From Parablautia intestinalis (lineage in GTDB: Bacteria; Bacillota; Clostridia; Lachnospirales; Lachnospiraceae), in the NCBI GenBank assembly GCA_003612395.1, contig RAYQ01000004.1:186001-250000 (forward strand): 64,000 nt of DNA, read 5' to 3'. How positions within the stretch are numbered: position 1 is the stretch's first letter; each line of letters begins with the position of its first letter. The notes beneath the pieces are model-generated. The model saw only the letters and a program-made list of their open reading frames with translations, was not told the origin of the DNA and did no database searches. Of the stretch, positions 25,915-34,734 are shown piece by piece. Both the position numbers and the translations under genes were made by a program.

Positions 25915-26280
25915 TTAGTTGAGAGTTGCCAACAATGCTCCTGCTTCAACTGCATCGCCAACTGCTACGTCAATGCTTGCTACGGTACCATCCTGAGGCG
26001 CCACAACGGGAATTTCCATCTTCATTGCTTCTAAAATAATTACGGTATCGCCGGCCTTAAGCGCCTGGCCCACACTGGCTTCTACCTTAAATACTTTACC
26101 TGCTGCACCGGCTTCCACCTTAACGCTGCCGGATGCCTTGGGCGCTGCTGCAGGAGCCGCTTTGGGAGCTGCCTTAGGTGCTGCTTTGGGAGCTGCCGGT
26201 GCGGATGCACCTGTGGATGCTCCTTCTTCTACTACTACATCATATACGTTGCCGTTTACGGTAATTGTATAATTTTTCAT
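25915..26280 (-). CDS. Biotin carboxyl carrier protein of the decarboxylase/transcarboxylase
   Basis: 121-residue carrier. A short N-terminal beta segment (YTITVNGNVYDVVVEE) is followed by a flexible Ala-Pro-Lys linker at about 27-50 and a biotinyl domain at about 52-121. The biotin attachment lysine is Lys87 in EAMKMEIP. This is the 1.3S/MmdC/GcdC type of stand-alone carrier that shuttles CO2 from the soluble carboxyltransferase to the membrane beta subunit. AGGAGG precedes the ATG. Its neighbours code for both partners. Confidence 0.95.
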   Translation of the reverse strand: MKNYTITVNGNVYDVVVEEGASTGASAPAAPKAAPKAAPKAAPAAAPKASGSVKVEAGAAGKVFKVEASVGQALKAGDTVIILEAMKMEIPVVAPQDGTVASIDVAVGDAVEAGALLATLN

Positions 26281-26326
26281 TACTAAATCCTCCTGTGATT
26301 GTCATTATATCAAAAAATCCGTGATC

Positions 26327-26366
26327 TTTATTACAATAAGCTGACCCGCAAAGCGTGACAGCGTTG
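26327..26366 (+). repeat. Dispersed hairpin repeat, copy 3
   Basis: TTTATTACAATAAGCTGAC then CCGCAAAGCGTGACAGCGTTG. It lies between the biotin carrier and OadG-like genes. Confidence 0.75.
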
Positions 26367-26370
26367 TTAA

Positions 26371-26409
26371 CATAAGGACAGCCTGCAAAGTGTGCTGACC
26401 ATTGTTAAA
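26371..26409 (+). repeat. Dispersed hairpin repeat, copy 4, adjacent copy with swapped arms
   Basis: Starts 5 nt after copy 3. It keeps ATAAG, GCAAAG and the TTGTTAA end, but the arm sequences are exchanged: GACAG is now on the left and CTGAC on the right. Confidence 0.55.
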
Positions 26410-26415
26410 TCGTTC

Positions 26416-27135
26416 CTAAGCCCGCTGCCATTTGTTTCCGGCACGTCTTATGCTTCTTACTACGAAACTATCTGTGGATGAAGCGCCTTCACTGGCTGCA
26501 ACCGCTGCCGCAATAACAGCAACAAGCTCCAAATCATCCGTAAGATCTTCTTCCGGCACCTGAGCTGCAGGAGCTGTCACCGGTGCTACCTTAACCTCCT
26601 GCTTTGCAGGAGCCTTAGTCAGCTTAGCCTGAATTTTAGGTATGAATCCAAAACATCCGATAATAAGGCTGATCAGGATAAGAACACAAAATACGGTTCC
26701 CATGCCAAGAAGCGTATTTAACGCCGCTTTTTCCATTTTCTCACCAAATGTATACTCTACATTGGTGGAAATACTGGAAATCATATTTTTATCAATTACA
26801 ATCTCGACAATGGCTTCCCTGACAGAACCCTTTACCCTGACATCAATGACGCCGTCCTCTTCATCAAGTTCGGATTCAACCCCGATAATCTCTACATAAT
26901 CACCCATATCCTCAGCAGCAGCTTCCCAACTGTCCATGGCACTCAATATCACCTGATCGGTCACCTGATCCCTTGCCTGCAGGATTACATACTGATTAAT
27001 GGTTTCCGCGATCTGCCTTCCTAAGGTATCCGCTTCCTCCTGTGTCATAAGAGGCTTTACTTCTTCCTTTTGGGCGCACGCCGTCAAACCAATCATACAG
27101 GTAATCATACCTAATACTAATAACCATTTTTTCAT
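26416..27135 (-). CDS. Lipoprotein-OadG fusion, gamma subunit of the Na+ pump
   Basis: About 239 residues. A lipoprotein signal with lipobox LTAC (about residues 18-22) leads to an external domain of about 115 residues, a membrane segment at about 140-163 (FCVLILISLIIGCFGFI), and a Lys/Ala/Pro-rich cytoplasmic tail ending in a conserved patch (ELVAVIAAAVAASEG, then SFVVRSIRRAGNKW). The membrane segment and tail are the OadG/MmdE gamma subunit that anchors and assembles the decarboxylase. The external part resembles small DUF3887-like lipoprotein domains. I use the ATG at 27135; an ATG four codons earlier overlaps the ribosome binding site. It lies between the acyl-CoA carboxyltransferase and the biotin carrier. 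Confidence 0.82.
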   Translation of the reverse strand: MKKWLLVLGMITCMIGLTACAQKEEVKPLMTQEEADTLGRQIAETINQYVILQARDQVTDQVILSAMDSWEAAAEDMGDYVEIIGVESELDEEDGVIDVRVKGSVREAIVEIVIDKNMISSISTNVEYTFGEKMEKAALNTLLGMGTVFCVLILISLIIGCFGFIPKIQAKLTKAPAKQEVKVAPVTAPAAQVPEEDLTDDLELVAVIAAAVAASEGASSTDSFVVRSIRRAGNKWQRA

Positions 27136-27152
27136 ATTAAGTATCATCCTTT

Positions 27153-28583
27153 CTAAACTGTACCGTGTTTTTTCGCCGGGCGGTCTTCCCTCTTGGAAAG
27201 CAGCATTTCAAAAGCGCCAATCACATACTTTCTTGTATCTGCCGGCTCAATGATCTGATCTACATATCCTCTCTTTGCCGCGCCCGCTGCGCTTGTCTGC
27301 AGTGCTGCGTATTCCTTTGCGCAGGCATCAATGGCATCTGCCCCCTGCCCGTCACAAATAATCTTTGCAGCCAGTTTGGCATCCATTGTGCCAATCTGCG
27401 CATCAGGCCATGCCATGGTAATGTCCGCCCCGATTGCTTTAGAATTCATGGTCACATAAGCACTTCCAAATGCCTGTCCGATGATAACATTCACCTTTGG
27501 AACAGTAGCATTAGCAAACGCATATGTAAGCCTTGCCGCTGCTTTTGCAATCTTTTTCTCGGAACATTTGTCCGCCTTGAATCCCTTCACATTAGTGAGA
27601 GACAAAACAGGAATGTTAAATGCATCGCAGAAATTAATGAAATCTGCCGCCTTATCACAGCCTGAAGGTGTTAAAACTGCATCAAACTTATCTGTTACGT
27701 TTCCATCTTCACCATATACCTCACTGCGGTTGGCAACTGCACCAACAGTCACTCCGTTTAATCTGATAAGCGCTGTTACCATTTCTTTAGCGTAGCCTGC
27801 CTTCACTTCAAATACTGCCCCATCATCAGCAAGCTGAGATAACGCAATAGATGTATCTCCCACACAGCCTGAAATATCCGCACATGCGCGGTTCAGGTCA
27901 TCTGTGCACTCCTCAAAGAGCATCTCATCATCGCAATTGGCCGGAAGCATGCATATCAGTTCTCTTATTTGTGCAAGAAGCTCTGCCTCCTCTCCAACTA
28001 CATCTACAATACCAACTTCCTCACTCTGGAAAGCAGCTGATGCGGTATCACATTTGCTGACTACATTTCCATCCAGCGTATTAGGTGCATTCACATACAG
28101 TTTTGCCTTCTTCTCTTCCATAAAGGTAAAATCTGTCAGCGTGGGAATCAGCGCAAGACCGCCGCCGCAATTACCAAAAACAGCGGTAATCTGAGGAATT
28201 ACACCAGAGCTTAACACCTGCTTTTTGTAGATTTCCCCAAAACCGTTTAATGCATCTGCTGCTTCCTGAAGCCTTAATCCAGCGGACTCAATTAGCCCGA
28301 TCACGGGTGCTCCCATTTTCAGTGCCAGATCATAGAGATTTGCAATTTTCTTTGCATGCATTTCACCAACACTTCCGTTTAACACGGATGCATCCTGGCT
28401 GTATACATACACAAGATTGCCGCCTATCACTCCATAACCGGTAATCACACCGTCAGAAGGAGTTTCTGTCTGTTTCAGATTGAAGTCAGTACTTCTTGCT
28501 GTAACAAGCGCACCAATTTCAACGAAACTGTTTTCATCGAGCAAAGCTACTATTCTTTGACTCGCCTGTGAAGTAGTACTCAT
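27153..28583 (-). CDS. mmdA: Acyl-CoA carboxyltransferase subunit (methylmalonyl-CoA decarboxylase alpha / 12S type)
   Basis: 476-residue carboxyltransferase of the crotonase-like fold, with N and C halves each binding an acyl-CoA or carboxybiotin. Visible signatures are GYGVIGGNLVYVYSQD, GAPVIGLIESAGLRLQEA, GNCGGGLALIPTLTDF, and in the second half LTNVKGF, IIGQAFGSAYVTMNSKAIGAD and AWPDAQIGTM. GGAGGG precedes the ATG. It heads a five-gene cluster with a gamma subunit, biotin carrier, Na+ pump beta subunit and pyruvate-type carboxyltransferase. The acyl-CoA is probably methylmalonyl-, malonyl- or glutaconyl-CoA. mmdA is used in the family sense. Confidence 0.87.
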   Translation of the reverse strand: MSTTSQASQRIVALLDENSFVEIGALVTARSTDFNLKQTETPSDGVITGYGVIGGNLVYVYSQDASVLNGSVGEMHAKKIANLYDLALKMGAPVIGLIESAGLRLQEAADALNGFGEIYKKQVLSSGVIPQITAVFGNCGGGLALIPTLTDFTFMEEKKAKLYVNAPNTLDGNVVSKCDTASAAFQSEEVGIVDVVGEEAELLAQIRELICMLPANCDDEMLFEECTDDLNRACADISGCVGDTSIALSQLADDGAVFEVKAGYAKEMVTALIRLNGVTVGAVANRSEVYGEDGNVTDKFDAVLTPSGCDKAADFINFCDAFNIPVLSLTNVKGFKADKCSEKKIAKAAARLTYAFANATVPKVNVIIGQAFGSAYVTMNSKAIGADITMAWPDAQIGTMDAKLAAKIICDGQGADAIDACAKEYAALQTSAAGAAKRGYVDQIIEPADTRKYVIGAFEMLLSKREDRPAKKHGTV

Positions 28584-28663
28584 TTTTCAGCCCTCCATTT
28601 TATATTAAATAAATTATAACTTTAGCCGCGGGGCACAAGTAACCCCATTATTTCGTCTATAGC

Positions 28664-28672
28664 AGTATACCA
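28664..28672 (-). promoter_or_regulatory. Candidate extended -10 promoter for the carboxyltransferase cluster
   Basis: Minus strand TGGTATACT, an extended -10 element, about 80 nt upstream of the first gene. No good -35 box lies 17 bp away. Confidence 0.4.
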
Positions 28673-28819
28673 CAAATGTAGTCAATCGCATAGAGAAAAA
28701 TTTTTAAAATTTACATTTTTTTAACATTTGTTATTTTATTCCCTGTAAACGAAAGGTTTTATTTTCTTCCTGTCAAACATATAAATTAAGAGAAAATTAC
28801 CCACCGGACGCAGAACATT

Positions 28820-30127
28820 ATGAAGCTTTTCAGAAAAACTCTCTTAAAACGAACAGCCCTTTTGCTTTTTATTCTCCTGTTTTTAAAACTTCTTATCCCC
28901 CAGACCGTATATGCCAATGATGAGAAAAACACGGATTTTTCTCTTTATGCCCAGTCAGCCGTTTTGATGGATGCTGCTTCAGGGCGCATTTTATATGAAA
29001 AAGATGGCCATAAAATTCTTCCCATGGCCAGCACTACTAAAATCATGACCTGCATTTTAGCCCTTGAAAATGGAAATTTGGAAGATTATGCCATAGCCTC
29101 CTCCTACGCTGCCAGTATGCCCAAAGTAAAACTGTCCGTAAAAGAAGGGGAATACTACCGGCTCGGTGATTTACTCTATTCCCTGATGCTGGAATCCCAC
29201 AACGATGCTGCCGTGGTCATAGCAGAGCATATCGCCGGAAGCACGCAGAATTTTGCCCAAATGATGAACCAAAAGGCACGGGAAATCGGCTGTCATGACA
29301 CCTTCTTCATAACGCCAAACGGTCTTGATGCCACTGTTACCGCTAAAGACGGCACCGTAAAGGTTCATTCCACAACTGCCGCTGACCTTGCCAAAATCAT
29401 GTCCTACTGCATCATGGACTCTCCTGAAAAAGAAAACTTTCTTGCTATTACCCGGACGCCTTCCTATTCCTTTGAAAACTACAGGGAAAAAGACGGGCAG
29501 TTTGTAGGCGGCGGCCGGACTTTTCAGTGCAACAACCACAATGCCTTCCTGTCCATGATGGACGGCGCCCTTTCCGGCAAAACCGGCTTTACCGGCACCG
29601 CCGGCTATTGCTACGTAGGCGCACTCAGAAGAGATGAGCGGACTTATGTGGTGGCTCTTTTGGCCTGTGGCTGGCCGAACAACAAAACCTATAAGTGGAG
29701 CGATACCAGAAATCTTATGAATTATGGCCTTGAAAACTACGAATATCATACCCTCAAAGAAGCTGCCTTTGACGAAGACCGGCTAAAACCAATAAAGGTT
29801 CTTGGCGGACAGACAAACAGCCTTGGCGCTGACGCATATGTGGATGTGAAAATAGACAGACCGCTTTCTGACGAAAATATCCCTGATAACGTCACCCCTC
29901 CTGCAGGTGACGGCCTTCTGCTGAAAAAAGGGGAAAGCATTCAGGTTGACTGCCAGACAGCCACAGAACTGACTGCTCCCATAGAAGCGGGAACCCGGGT
30001 GGGCGCCATCCGGTACCTGGTTGACGGAACGGTATATAAAGTAGAATATATCCTTACGTCCCGGTCTGTACCCGCCATTGACTTTTCCTGGTGTATATCA
30101 CAAATTTTGCACAGATATATTCTTTGA
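28820..30127 (+). CDS. D-alanyl-D-alanine carboxypeptidase (class A low-molecular-weight PBP)
   Basis: 435-residue exported enzyme trimming the terminal D-Ala from peptidoglycan stem peptides. A signal peptide covers about residues 1-32 (ends VYANDE). Active-site motifs are SxxK in MASTTKIM, SxN in ESHNDAA and KTG in SGKTGFTG. A beta-rich C-terminal domain follows, and the last 20 residues are hydrophobic or amphipathic and may touch the membrane. It faces away from the carboxyltransferase cluster and toward scpB. A second enzyme of the same family lies at 32579-33754. Confidence 0.93.
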   Translation: MKLFRKTLLKRTALLLFILLFLKLLIPQTVYANDEKNTDFSLYAQSAVLMDAASGRILYEKDGHKILPMASTTKIMTCILALENGNLEDYAIASSYAASMPKVKLSVKEGEYYRLGDLLYSLMLESHNDAAVVIAEHIAGSTQNFAQMMNQKAREIGCHDTFFITPNGLDATVTAKDGTVKVHSTTAADLAKIMSYCIMDSPEKENFLAITRTPSYSFENYREKDGQFVGGGRTFQCNNHNAFLSMMDGALSGKTGFTGTAGYCYVGALRRDERTYVVALLACGWPNNKTYKWSDTRNLMNYGLENYEYHTLKEAAFDEDRLKPIKVLGGQTNSLGADAYVDVKIDRPLSDENIPDNVTPPAGDGLLLKKGESIQVDCQTATELTAPIEAGTRVGAIRYLVDGTVYKVEYILTSRSVPAIDFSWCISQILHRYIL

Positions 30128-30157
30128 TACTCTTTCCATGCAATCCTTTATTTAAAG

Positions 30158-30727
30158 CTATATATCAAGCTGTACATCCGCCTCCTGCTGGGCCTGCGCC
30201 TTAAATTCTTCTATCTGTACTGCCGAAAGCTCGGGAAGCTCCTCTAAAGATTTTACCCCGAAGCTTCTTAAAAATTCCTCCGTTGTTCCAAAAAGCAGGG
30301 GGCGGCCCGGTGCATCCATCCGCCCCACCTCCGCAATAAGTCCAAACTCCACCAGTCTGTTCACTGCATGATCACAGCTTACTCCTCTGATCTTTTCGAT
30401 TTCAGCACGGGTTACCGGCTGTTTGTATGCAATAATGGAAAGTGTTTCTAAAATGGTATCCGTAAGTACATACTTGCGTGGTGTCTTGGCTATTTTTACC
30501 AGATATTCATACATTTCAGCCTTAGTGCACATCTGATAAGAATCTTCCAGCTCCATTAAGGTCACTCCGCCATCTTTACTTTCATAATCCTCTTTAAGCT
30601 CCCAAAGCAATTCTCTGGTGGTTTTTTTATCCTCCTCAATTACTGCCGCCAGTCTTTCAATTTCCACAGACTCTCCCATAGTAAAAAGAACGGCCTCCAA
30701 TATGGCTTTTTCCTTCTGCCTGTCCAA
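30158..30727 (-). CDS. scpB: Segregation and condensation protein B
   Basis: About 189-residue partner of SMC and ScpA, made of two winged-helix domains (AILEAVLFTMGESVE; VTRAEIEKIRGVSCDHAVNRL; GRPLLFGTTEEFLRSFG). The start is judged to be TTG at 30727, because GGAGG lies 8 nt before it. Earlier in-frame ATGs would add a non-conserved leader, and one of them overlaps that site. It follows scpA with an 80 nt gap. The smc gene itself is about 27 kb away in this window. Confidence 0.93.
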   Translation of the reverse strand: MDRQKEKAILEAVLFTMGESVEIERLAAVIEEDKKTTRELLWELKEDYESKDGGVTLMELEDSYQMCTKAEMYEYLVKIAKTPRKYVLTDTILETLSIIAYKQPVTRAEIEKIRGVSCDHAVNRLVEFGLIAEVGRMDAPGRPLLFGTTEEFLRSFGVKSLEELPELSAVQIEEFKAQAQQEADVQLDI

Positions 30728-30807
30728 AGTTATTACCTCCATTGCCGTCATGCGGCATATGTAAACCGGGTACAAAATACCCATTACTTAAACGTATGAA
30801 ACCGGTA

Positions 30808-31560
30808 TTAAAGCAATGCCGGGCTGGACGTGATGACAATGTCATCAAAGGTATCCTCCTGAAAAATAGAAATTTTCCCCAGCTTCATCATTTCCAATAT
30901 TACAAGAAAAGTGACAATGATTTCCATCCTGCTTGTTTGTTTTTCCAAAAGCTGCATAAAGCTGAACTTTTTGTGGATACGGACATATTCCTCCACATAA
31001 GCGGTCTTCGCATCCATATCAATTTCATCCTTTTCAATTCGCCCAAAGGTACTTCTGACAGGATCAATTTTATCCTCCTGCCTTTTCATTACCATTTTAA
31101 ACAACTCTTTGAGTTTACTTAAATTTGCATCTCCTATCAGTTCCTCCAGATTAACAGGAGGCTTGTACTCCTCAATTTCTTTTGGCATTGTTTTGTCTTT
31201 AAAGAGGGTGCGCGATGCATCAATCTGCCTGTCCTTGAGTTCATAGGACATGTATTTATACATTTTATATTCCAGCAGCTTTTGAACCAGTTCTGCTCTC
31301 GGGTCTTCTTCTTCCCCTTCCTCATTTACTTCCTTGGGGAGCAGCATTTTACACTTGATATCCAGAAGTGTTGCCGCCATCACCAGAAACTCGCTCATTA
31401 CATCCATATTTTCCGTTTCCATATGCTGAATATACTCCAGATATTGGGCCGTGATCTCCACAATCGGGATATCATAAATATCCACTTTGTTTTTTTCAAT
31501 CAGATGTAAAAGTAAATCCAGGGGACCTTCAAATGCCTGCAGTTTTACCGATATTGCCAT
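30808..31560 (-). CDS. scpA: Segregation and condensation protein A (kleisin)
   Basis: 250-residue kleisin that bridges the SMC heads. N-terminal FEGPLDLLLHLIEKNKVDIYDIPI and EFLVMAATLLDIKCKMLLP are the family hallmarks, and the C-terminal winged helix includes VTFLVILEMMKLGKISIFQE. AAAGGAG precedes the ATG. It is upstream of scpB and downstream of a phosphoesterase gene; scpA, scpB and the nearby carboxypeptidase form a run common in Clostridia. Confidence 0.96.
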   Translation of the reverse strand: MAISVKLQAFEGPLDLLLHLIEKNKVDIYDIPIVEITAQYLEYIQHMETENMDVMSEFLVMAATLLDIKCKMLLPKEVNEEGEEEDPRAELVQKLLEYKMYKYMSYELKDRQIDASRTLFKDKTMPKEIEEYKPPVNLEELIGDANLSKLKELFKMVMKRQEDKIDPVRSTFGRIEKDEIDMDAKTAYVEEYVRIHKKFSFMQLLEKQTSRMEIIVTFLVILEMMKLGKISIFQEDTFDDIVITSSPALL

Positions 31561-31629
31561 TTACCCGGCTCCTTTACTTAAAGATTTGAGCATTCTTTGC
31601 GGACATTTTATCATGTATCAAAAATGCCG

Positions 31630-32541
31630 TCAACTTTGAGAAATCTCTATCACCACAAGTTCTCCTGGATTAAAGATTCTGACAGGCAGCGTATGGGTAC
31701 CCAAGCCCCTTCCCAGAATCATCACTGATTTTCCTTCCCTGAACTTCCCCCCGTCAAACCTTGGAAAAAGCTTAATAGACGGTGAAATCACGCCGCCTAA
31801 AAAAGGCAGTCTCATAAGCCCTCCATGAACATGACCGGACACCACCAGATCCGCTCCCCACTGGGCATAGTTCTTGAAATAATCCGGATTATGGGCTATC
31901 AGCACCGAAAATCCGGACTTTTCCGGTTTCCCTAAAATTCCTTCCAGATAAGCCGTATTCATTCTGGTATTTTTAAACTTTCCATAATATTCCCGTCCAA
32001 TTTCCAGCCCGTAAATATTCATATTAAAATCAGGCAGATATACCTTTTCGTTGACAAGATGCCGCACTCCTGCCTTTTTTATTTTCTTTACAAAATCTTC
32101 ATACATTGTCCCAAACTGTTCAGGAAAAAGCCTGGTCTTGTGCTCATGATTCCCATTGCCGTAATAAACCGGATAGCTTTCTGCCAAAGCACACACCAAA
32201 TCTCCTGCCGTGTCAGTTTTTCCATCCTTATTAGAAGTATACATATCCCCGGCAATCAGGATGAGATCGGGGTGAAGTTTCTCTATGGCTGTAAGCAGCC
32301 TTCTGTTGCCCGCTCCAAAGGATTTATTATGGAGATCTGACAGAAGGATGATCCTGCCATCCTTCCGTAAGACCTGACTTTTGCATTCGTATCTTCTGAT
32401 CACAAACCTGTTGCAGTCCGCTATCATCACTATCACAAAGAATATCGCAAGAACTGCCAAAGCGTAAATAAAAACTACCAAACCTCTTTTCCCTTCCTGT
32501 CTTTTAAGATATGCGCCATTCACGGTCTGAAGGCCATTCAT
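31630..32541 (-). CDS. Membrane-anchored metallophosphoesterase, YkuE-like
   Basis: 303 residues with one N-terminal membrane segment (about 19-41) and an external calcineurin-like domain. Metal-site motifs are LLSDLHNKSFG, IAGDMYTS, NGNHEH, LIAHNPDY and SGHVHGGLMRLP. The last motif and the PRFDGGKF segment place it near YkuE/YaeI-type phosphodiesterases that may act on lipids. The ATG used lacks a strong binding site; a later start is possible. It lies between a carboxypeptidase gene and scpA, with gaps of about 37 and 70 nt. Confidence 0.9.
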   Translation of the reverse strand: MNGLQTVNGAYLKRQEGKRGLVVFIYALAVLAIFFVIVMIADCNRFVIRRYECKSQVLRKDGRIILLSDLHNKSFGAGNRRLLTAIEKLHPDLILIAGDMYTSNKDGKTDTAGDLVCALAESYPVYYGNGNHEHKTRLFPEQFGTMYEDFVKKIKKAGVRHLVNEKVYLPDFNMNIYGLEIGREYYGKFKNTRMNTAYLEGILGKPEKSGFSVLIAHNPDYFKNYAQWGADLVVSGHVHGGLMRLPFLGGVISPSIKLFPRFDGGKFREGKSVMILGRGLGTHTLPVRIFNPGELVVIEISQS

Positions 32542-32578
32542 GGCAGCAATCCGGGACCAGAGTAAAATAAATCTCTGC

Positions 32579-33754
32579 TCACAGACTACAGTACAGACCC
32601 CAGACTTTTTTGAGAATGTCCTTATACCCTGCCTTATCTATGGTCACGTCCGATAAAATAGACACGCTTCCTATCCTCTGTCCATTTAAAGTGTAAACAG
32701 CCTCGCCCACCGCATCCCCTCTGTTTACAGGCGCCGTAAGCAAAGGGGAAAGAGAAATCGTCTTTTCAATGCTGTTTAAATCACTGCCAGCTATATCCAG
32801 GTAGCGGAACGGCCCCTTAAAAATAAGCGCTGCCTCATCCTGTACACCTCCCTTAACGGGAATCGTGGGCAGTTTCTCCTCATTTGCGTCCTCATATAGT
32901 GCGCTGACACTGTAGCCGTAATTCAATAAGGTCATGGCATCCTGAAAGCGGGATTTATTGCTTGGAGATGCCATTACCACTGCAATCAAATCAATATTAT
33001 CTTTATTGGCGGTAGCTGACAGGCAGTATAAAGCCTTGCTGGTGGATCCGGTCTTAAGGCCGGTGGTAAAGTCATACATCTTAAGCAGCTTATTAGTGCT
33101 TGATAAAGTAAAATTGCTGGTTCCCTGACGGGTCACATGGGTAATATCCTCCATCCAGATTTTCGTATAATCCAGAATCTGCGGATACTTTGTAATTAAT
33201 TCACGTGACATAAGCGCCACATCCTTTGCCGAGGTGTAATGATTGTCGGATTCGCTAAGTCCGCAACAGTCTTCAAAATGCGTATTGGTAAGGCCCATAT
33301 CCTCCGCTCTCTGGTTCATTAGATTTACAAATTCCTGCTCGCTTCCTGCGATAAACTCTGCTGCAGCCACGCTGGCATCATTTCCGGATGCCACGGCAAT
33401 ACACTTGATGATAGTGTCAAGAGTCTGTATTTCCCCTTCCTCCAGAAAAACCTGAGAACCTCCCATAGATTTGGCATAAGCGCTGGTCATGACTTCACTG
33501 TCAAGCTGCACTCTTCCTGTGCCGATGTGATCAAAAATTACCAGCAGGGTCATAATTTTGGTGATGCTGGCCGGGCTGCGTCTTTCATCCGCATTCTGCT
33601 CACAGATAATCTGGCCCGTGGAGCTTTCCATTAATATGTATGACGGCGCTTCCACAGCCGGCGCTGCGTCCACCTTAAGCGGCATTGCCAGCAAAAAAAT
33701 AAAACACATCACATAGCATAGGGTAATTTTGAAAAATTTAAAAAATTTTTTCAC
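32579..33754 (-). CDS. D-alanyl-D-alanine carboxypeptidase (DacF/DacB type)
   Basis: 391-residue exported carboxypeptidase. The signal peptide spans about 1-30 (ends VDAAP). Active-site motifs are SxxK in SPASITKIM, SxN in ASGNDASV and KTG in TGLKTGSTS. A C-terminal beta domain and a terminal amphipathic helix (YKDILKKVWGLYCSL) would hold it at the membrane. The start is GTG, with GGGAG 9 nt upstream. It is related to the enzyme at 28820-30127 at family level but is distinct. This type near scpA/scpB resembles sporulation-linked dacF or dacB loci; sporulation is not proven here. Confidence 0.93.
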   Translation of the reverse strand: MKKFFKFFKITLCYVMCFIFLLAMPLKVDAAPAVEAPSYILMESSTGQIICEQNADERRSPASITKIMTLLVIFDHIGTGRVQLDSEVMTSAYAKSMGGSQVFLEEGEIQTLDTIIKCIAVASGNDASVAAAEFIAGSEQEFVNLMNQRAEDMGLTNTHFEDCCGLSESDNHYTSAKDVALMSRELITKYPQILDYTKIWMEDITHVTRQGTSNFTLSSTNKLLKMYDFTTGLKTGSTSKALYCLSATANKDNIDLIAVVMASPSNKSRFQDAMTLLNYGYSVSALYEDANEEKLPTIPVKGGVQDEAALIFKGPFRYLDIAGSDLNSIEKTISLSPLLTAPVNRGDAVGEAVYTLNGQRIGSVSILSDVTIDKAGYKDILKKVWGLYCSL

Positions 33755-33825
33755 GTATTCGCTCTCCCTTATGTATTCTATTACTATGGATATGTTTTAT
33801 ATGTTTTTAAAATGCAAGTACTATT

Positions 33826-34419
33826 TTAATACCATCTTGCCCTGAAAGAATGATAGGCATCCATAAGTCTTTCCTTCTTCTCCTTCAGGCTGACATGAAA
33901 GATCTTCATAAGCTTTGTGACATAATCTATCGTAGCCAGTAAAAGAATAATCCTGCAGGCCATAATGCCCCACTGTGCATTACACCTGTCCACCAGTTCA
34001 AGTATCCTGCTGTGAAGGAAAGTAATAATTATGATCGCATAAAACCCCCATGCAATCGTACTCTCCAGACAAATAATTCCCTGATAATTACAGGGTTTTT
34101 CATTATAATCCCACCATACTTCCCCAAATATTTTCAGCATCAGCCTTCCTACCAGATACTCAAATGTAGTTGCGAGTACTGCTCCCGCCAGATAAAGGCC
34201 AATCAGGTGGTCGCTTAAGGGGTGTAAAATCAGATATCCGACCACGCCACCAAAACCATAAATCGGGCAAAAAGGCCCCCTGCCAAATCCCCGGTTTGTA
34301 ATTTTTTTATTACAAAACGACATGTAAATGGATTCCACCAGCCATCCTATCATGCTGTATATGATAAAAGCGGAAATCAGGTGGTATACATCCGTGCCAA
34401 ACATTTCTCTCGTCCACAT
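33826..34419 (-). CDS. Putative ABC-transporter type IV membrane protein
   Basis: About 197-residue protein with five or so membrane segments, matching a family (PF06541) named as putative ABC-transporter type IV without solid functional evidence. Recognisable parts are YSMIGWLVESIYMS, GRGPFCPIYGFGG and CLESTIAWGFYA. The start is the ATG 8 nt after GGGG; one two codons earlier is too close to that site. No ATPase is adjacent. It lies between rpsU and the carboxypeptidase gene. Confidence 0.8.
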   Translation of the reverse strand: MWTREMFGTDVYHLISAFIIYSMIGWLVESIYMSFCNKKITNRGFGRGPFCPIYGFGGVVGYLILHPLSDHLIGLYLAGAVLATTFEYLVGRLMLKIFGEVWWDYNEKPCNYQGIICLESTIAWGFYAIIIITFLHSRILELVDRCNAQWGIMACRIILLLATIDYVTKLMKIFHVSLKEKKERLMDAYHSFRARWY

Positions 34420-34481
34420 AAGCATTTCCCCGTCATTAAGTCACTATTCCAAAGACAGTCATCTCTGGCAAATTATTCCAA

Positions 34482-34520
34482 TACATCAAGAAAGCCCTTG
34501 GTTAACCATCAAGAGCTTTC
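34482..34520 (-). terminator. Probable terminator after rpsU
   Basis: Minus strand stem GAAAGC-T-CTTG against CAAG-G-GCTTTC with a nine-base loop and one mismatch, then TTGATGTATT. The T-tract is weak, so it may be partial. Confidence 0.45.
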
Positions 34521-34557
34521 CGTACTTCCAAGCCTGTCTGTGATGGCAATTGGAGTA

Positions 34558-34734
34558 TTAGTTGTATTTACGTTTTCTTGCAGCTTCGGATTTCTTTTTG
34601 CGTTTCACGCTTGGCTTTTCATAATGCTCTCTTTTACGAATCTCCTGCTGAATACCAGCCTTTGCGCAGCTTCTTTTGAAACGGCGTAAAGCGCTGTCTA
34701 AAGTCTCGTTTTCTTTAACGATTACATTTGACAT
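34558..34734 (-). CDS. rpsU: 30S ribosomal protein S21
   Basis: 58-residue basic ribosomal protein ([19 protein letters not shown], then [20 protein letters not shown]), full length for Firmicutes S21. The start is the ATG at 34734; longer in-frame starts add a non-conserved leader. It is expressed from the strong promoter at 34925-34952 through a roughly 180 nt leader. A terminator-like hairpin follows, so it is probably transcribed alone. Confidence 0.97.
   Translation of the reverse strand: MSNVIVKENETLDSALRRFKRSCAKAGIQQEIRKREHYEKPSVKRKKKSEAARKRKYN

Noticed and set aside
25656..25918. Plus-strand frames in the oadB-biotin carrier gap
   Set aside because: They encode repetitive His/Phe/Tyr/Cys peptides that follow the repeat tract, not a plausible protein.
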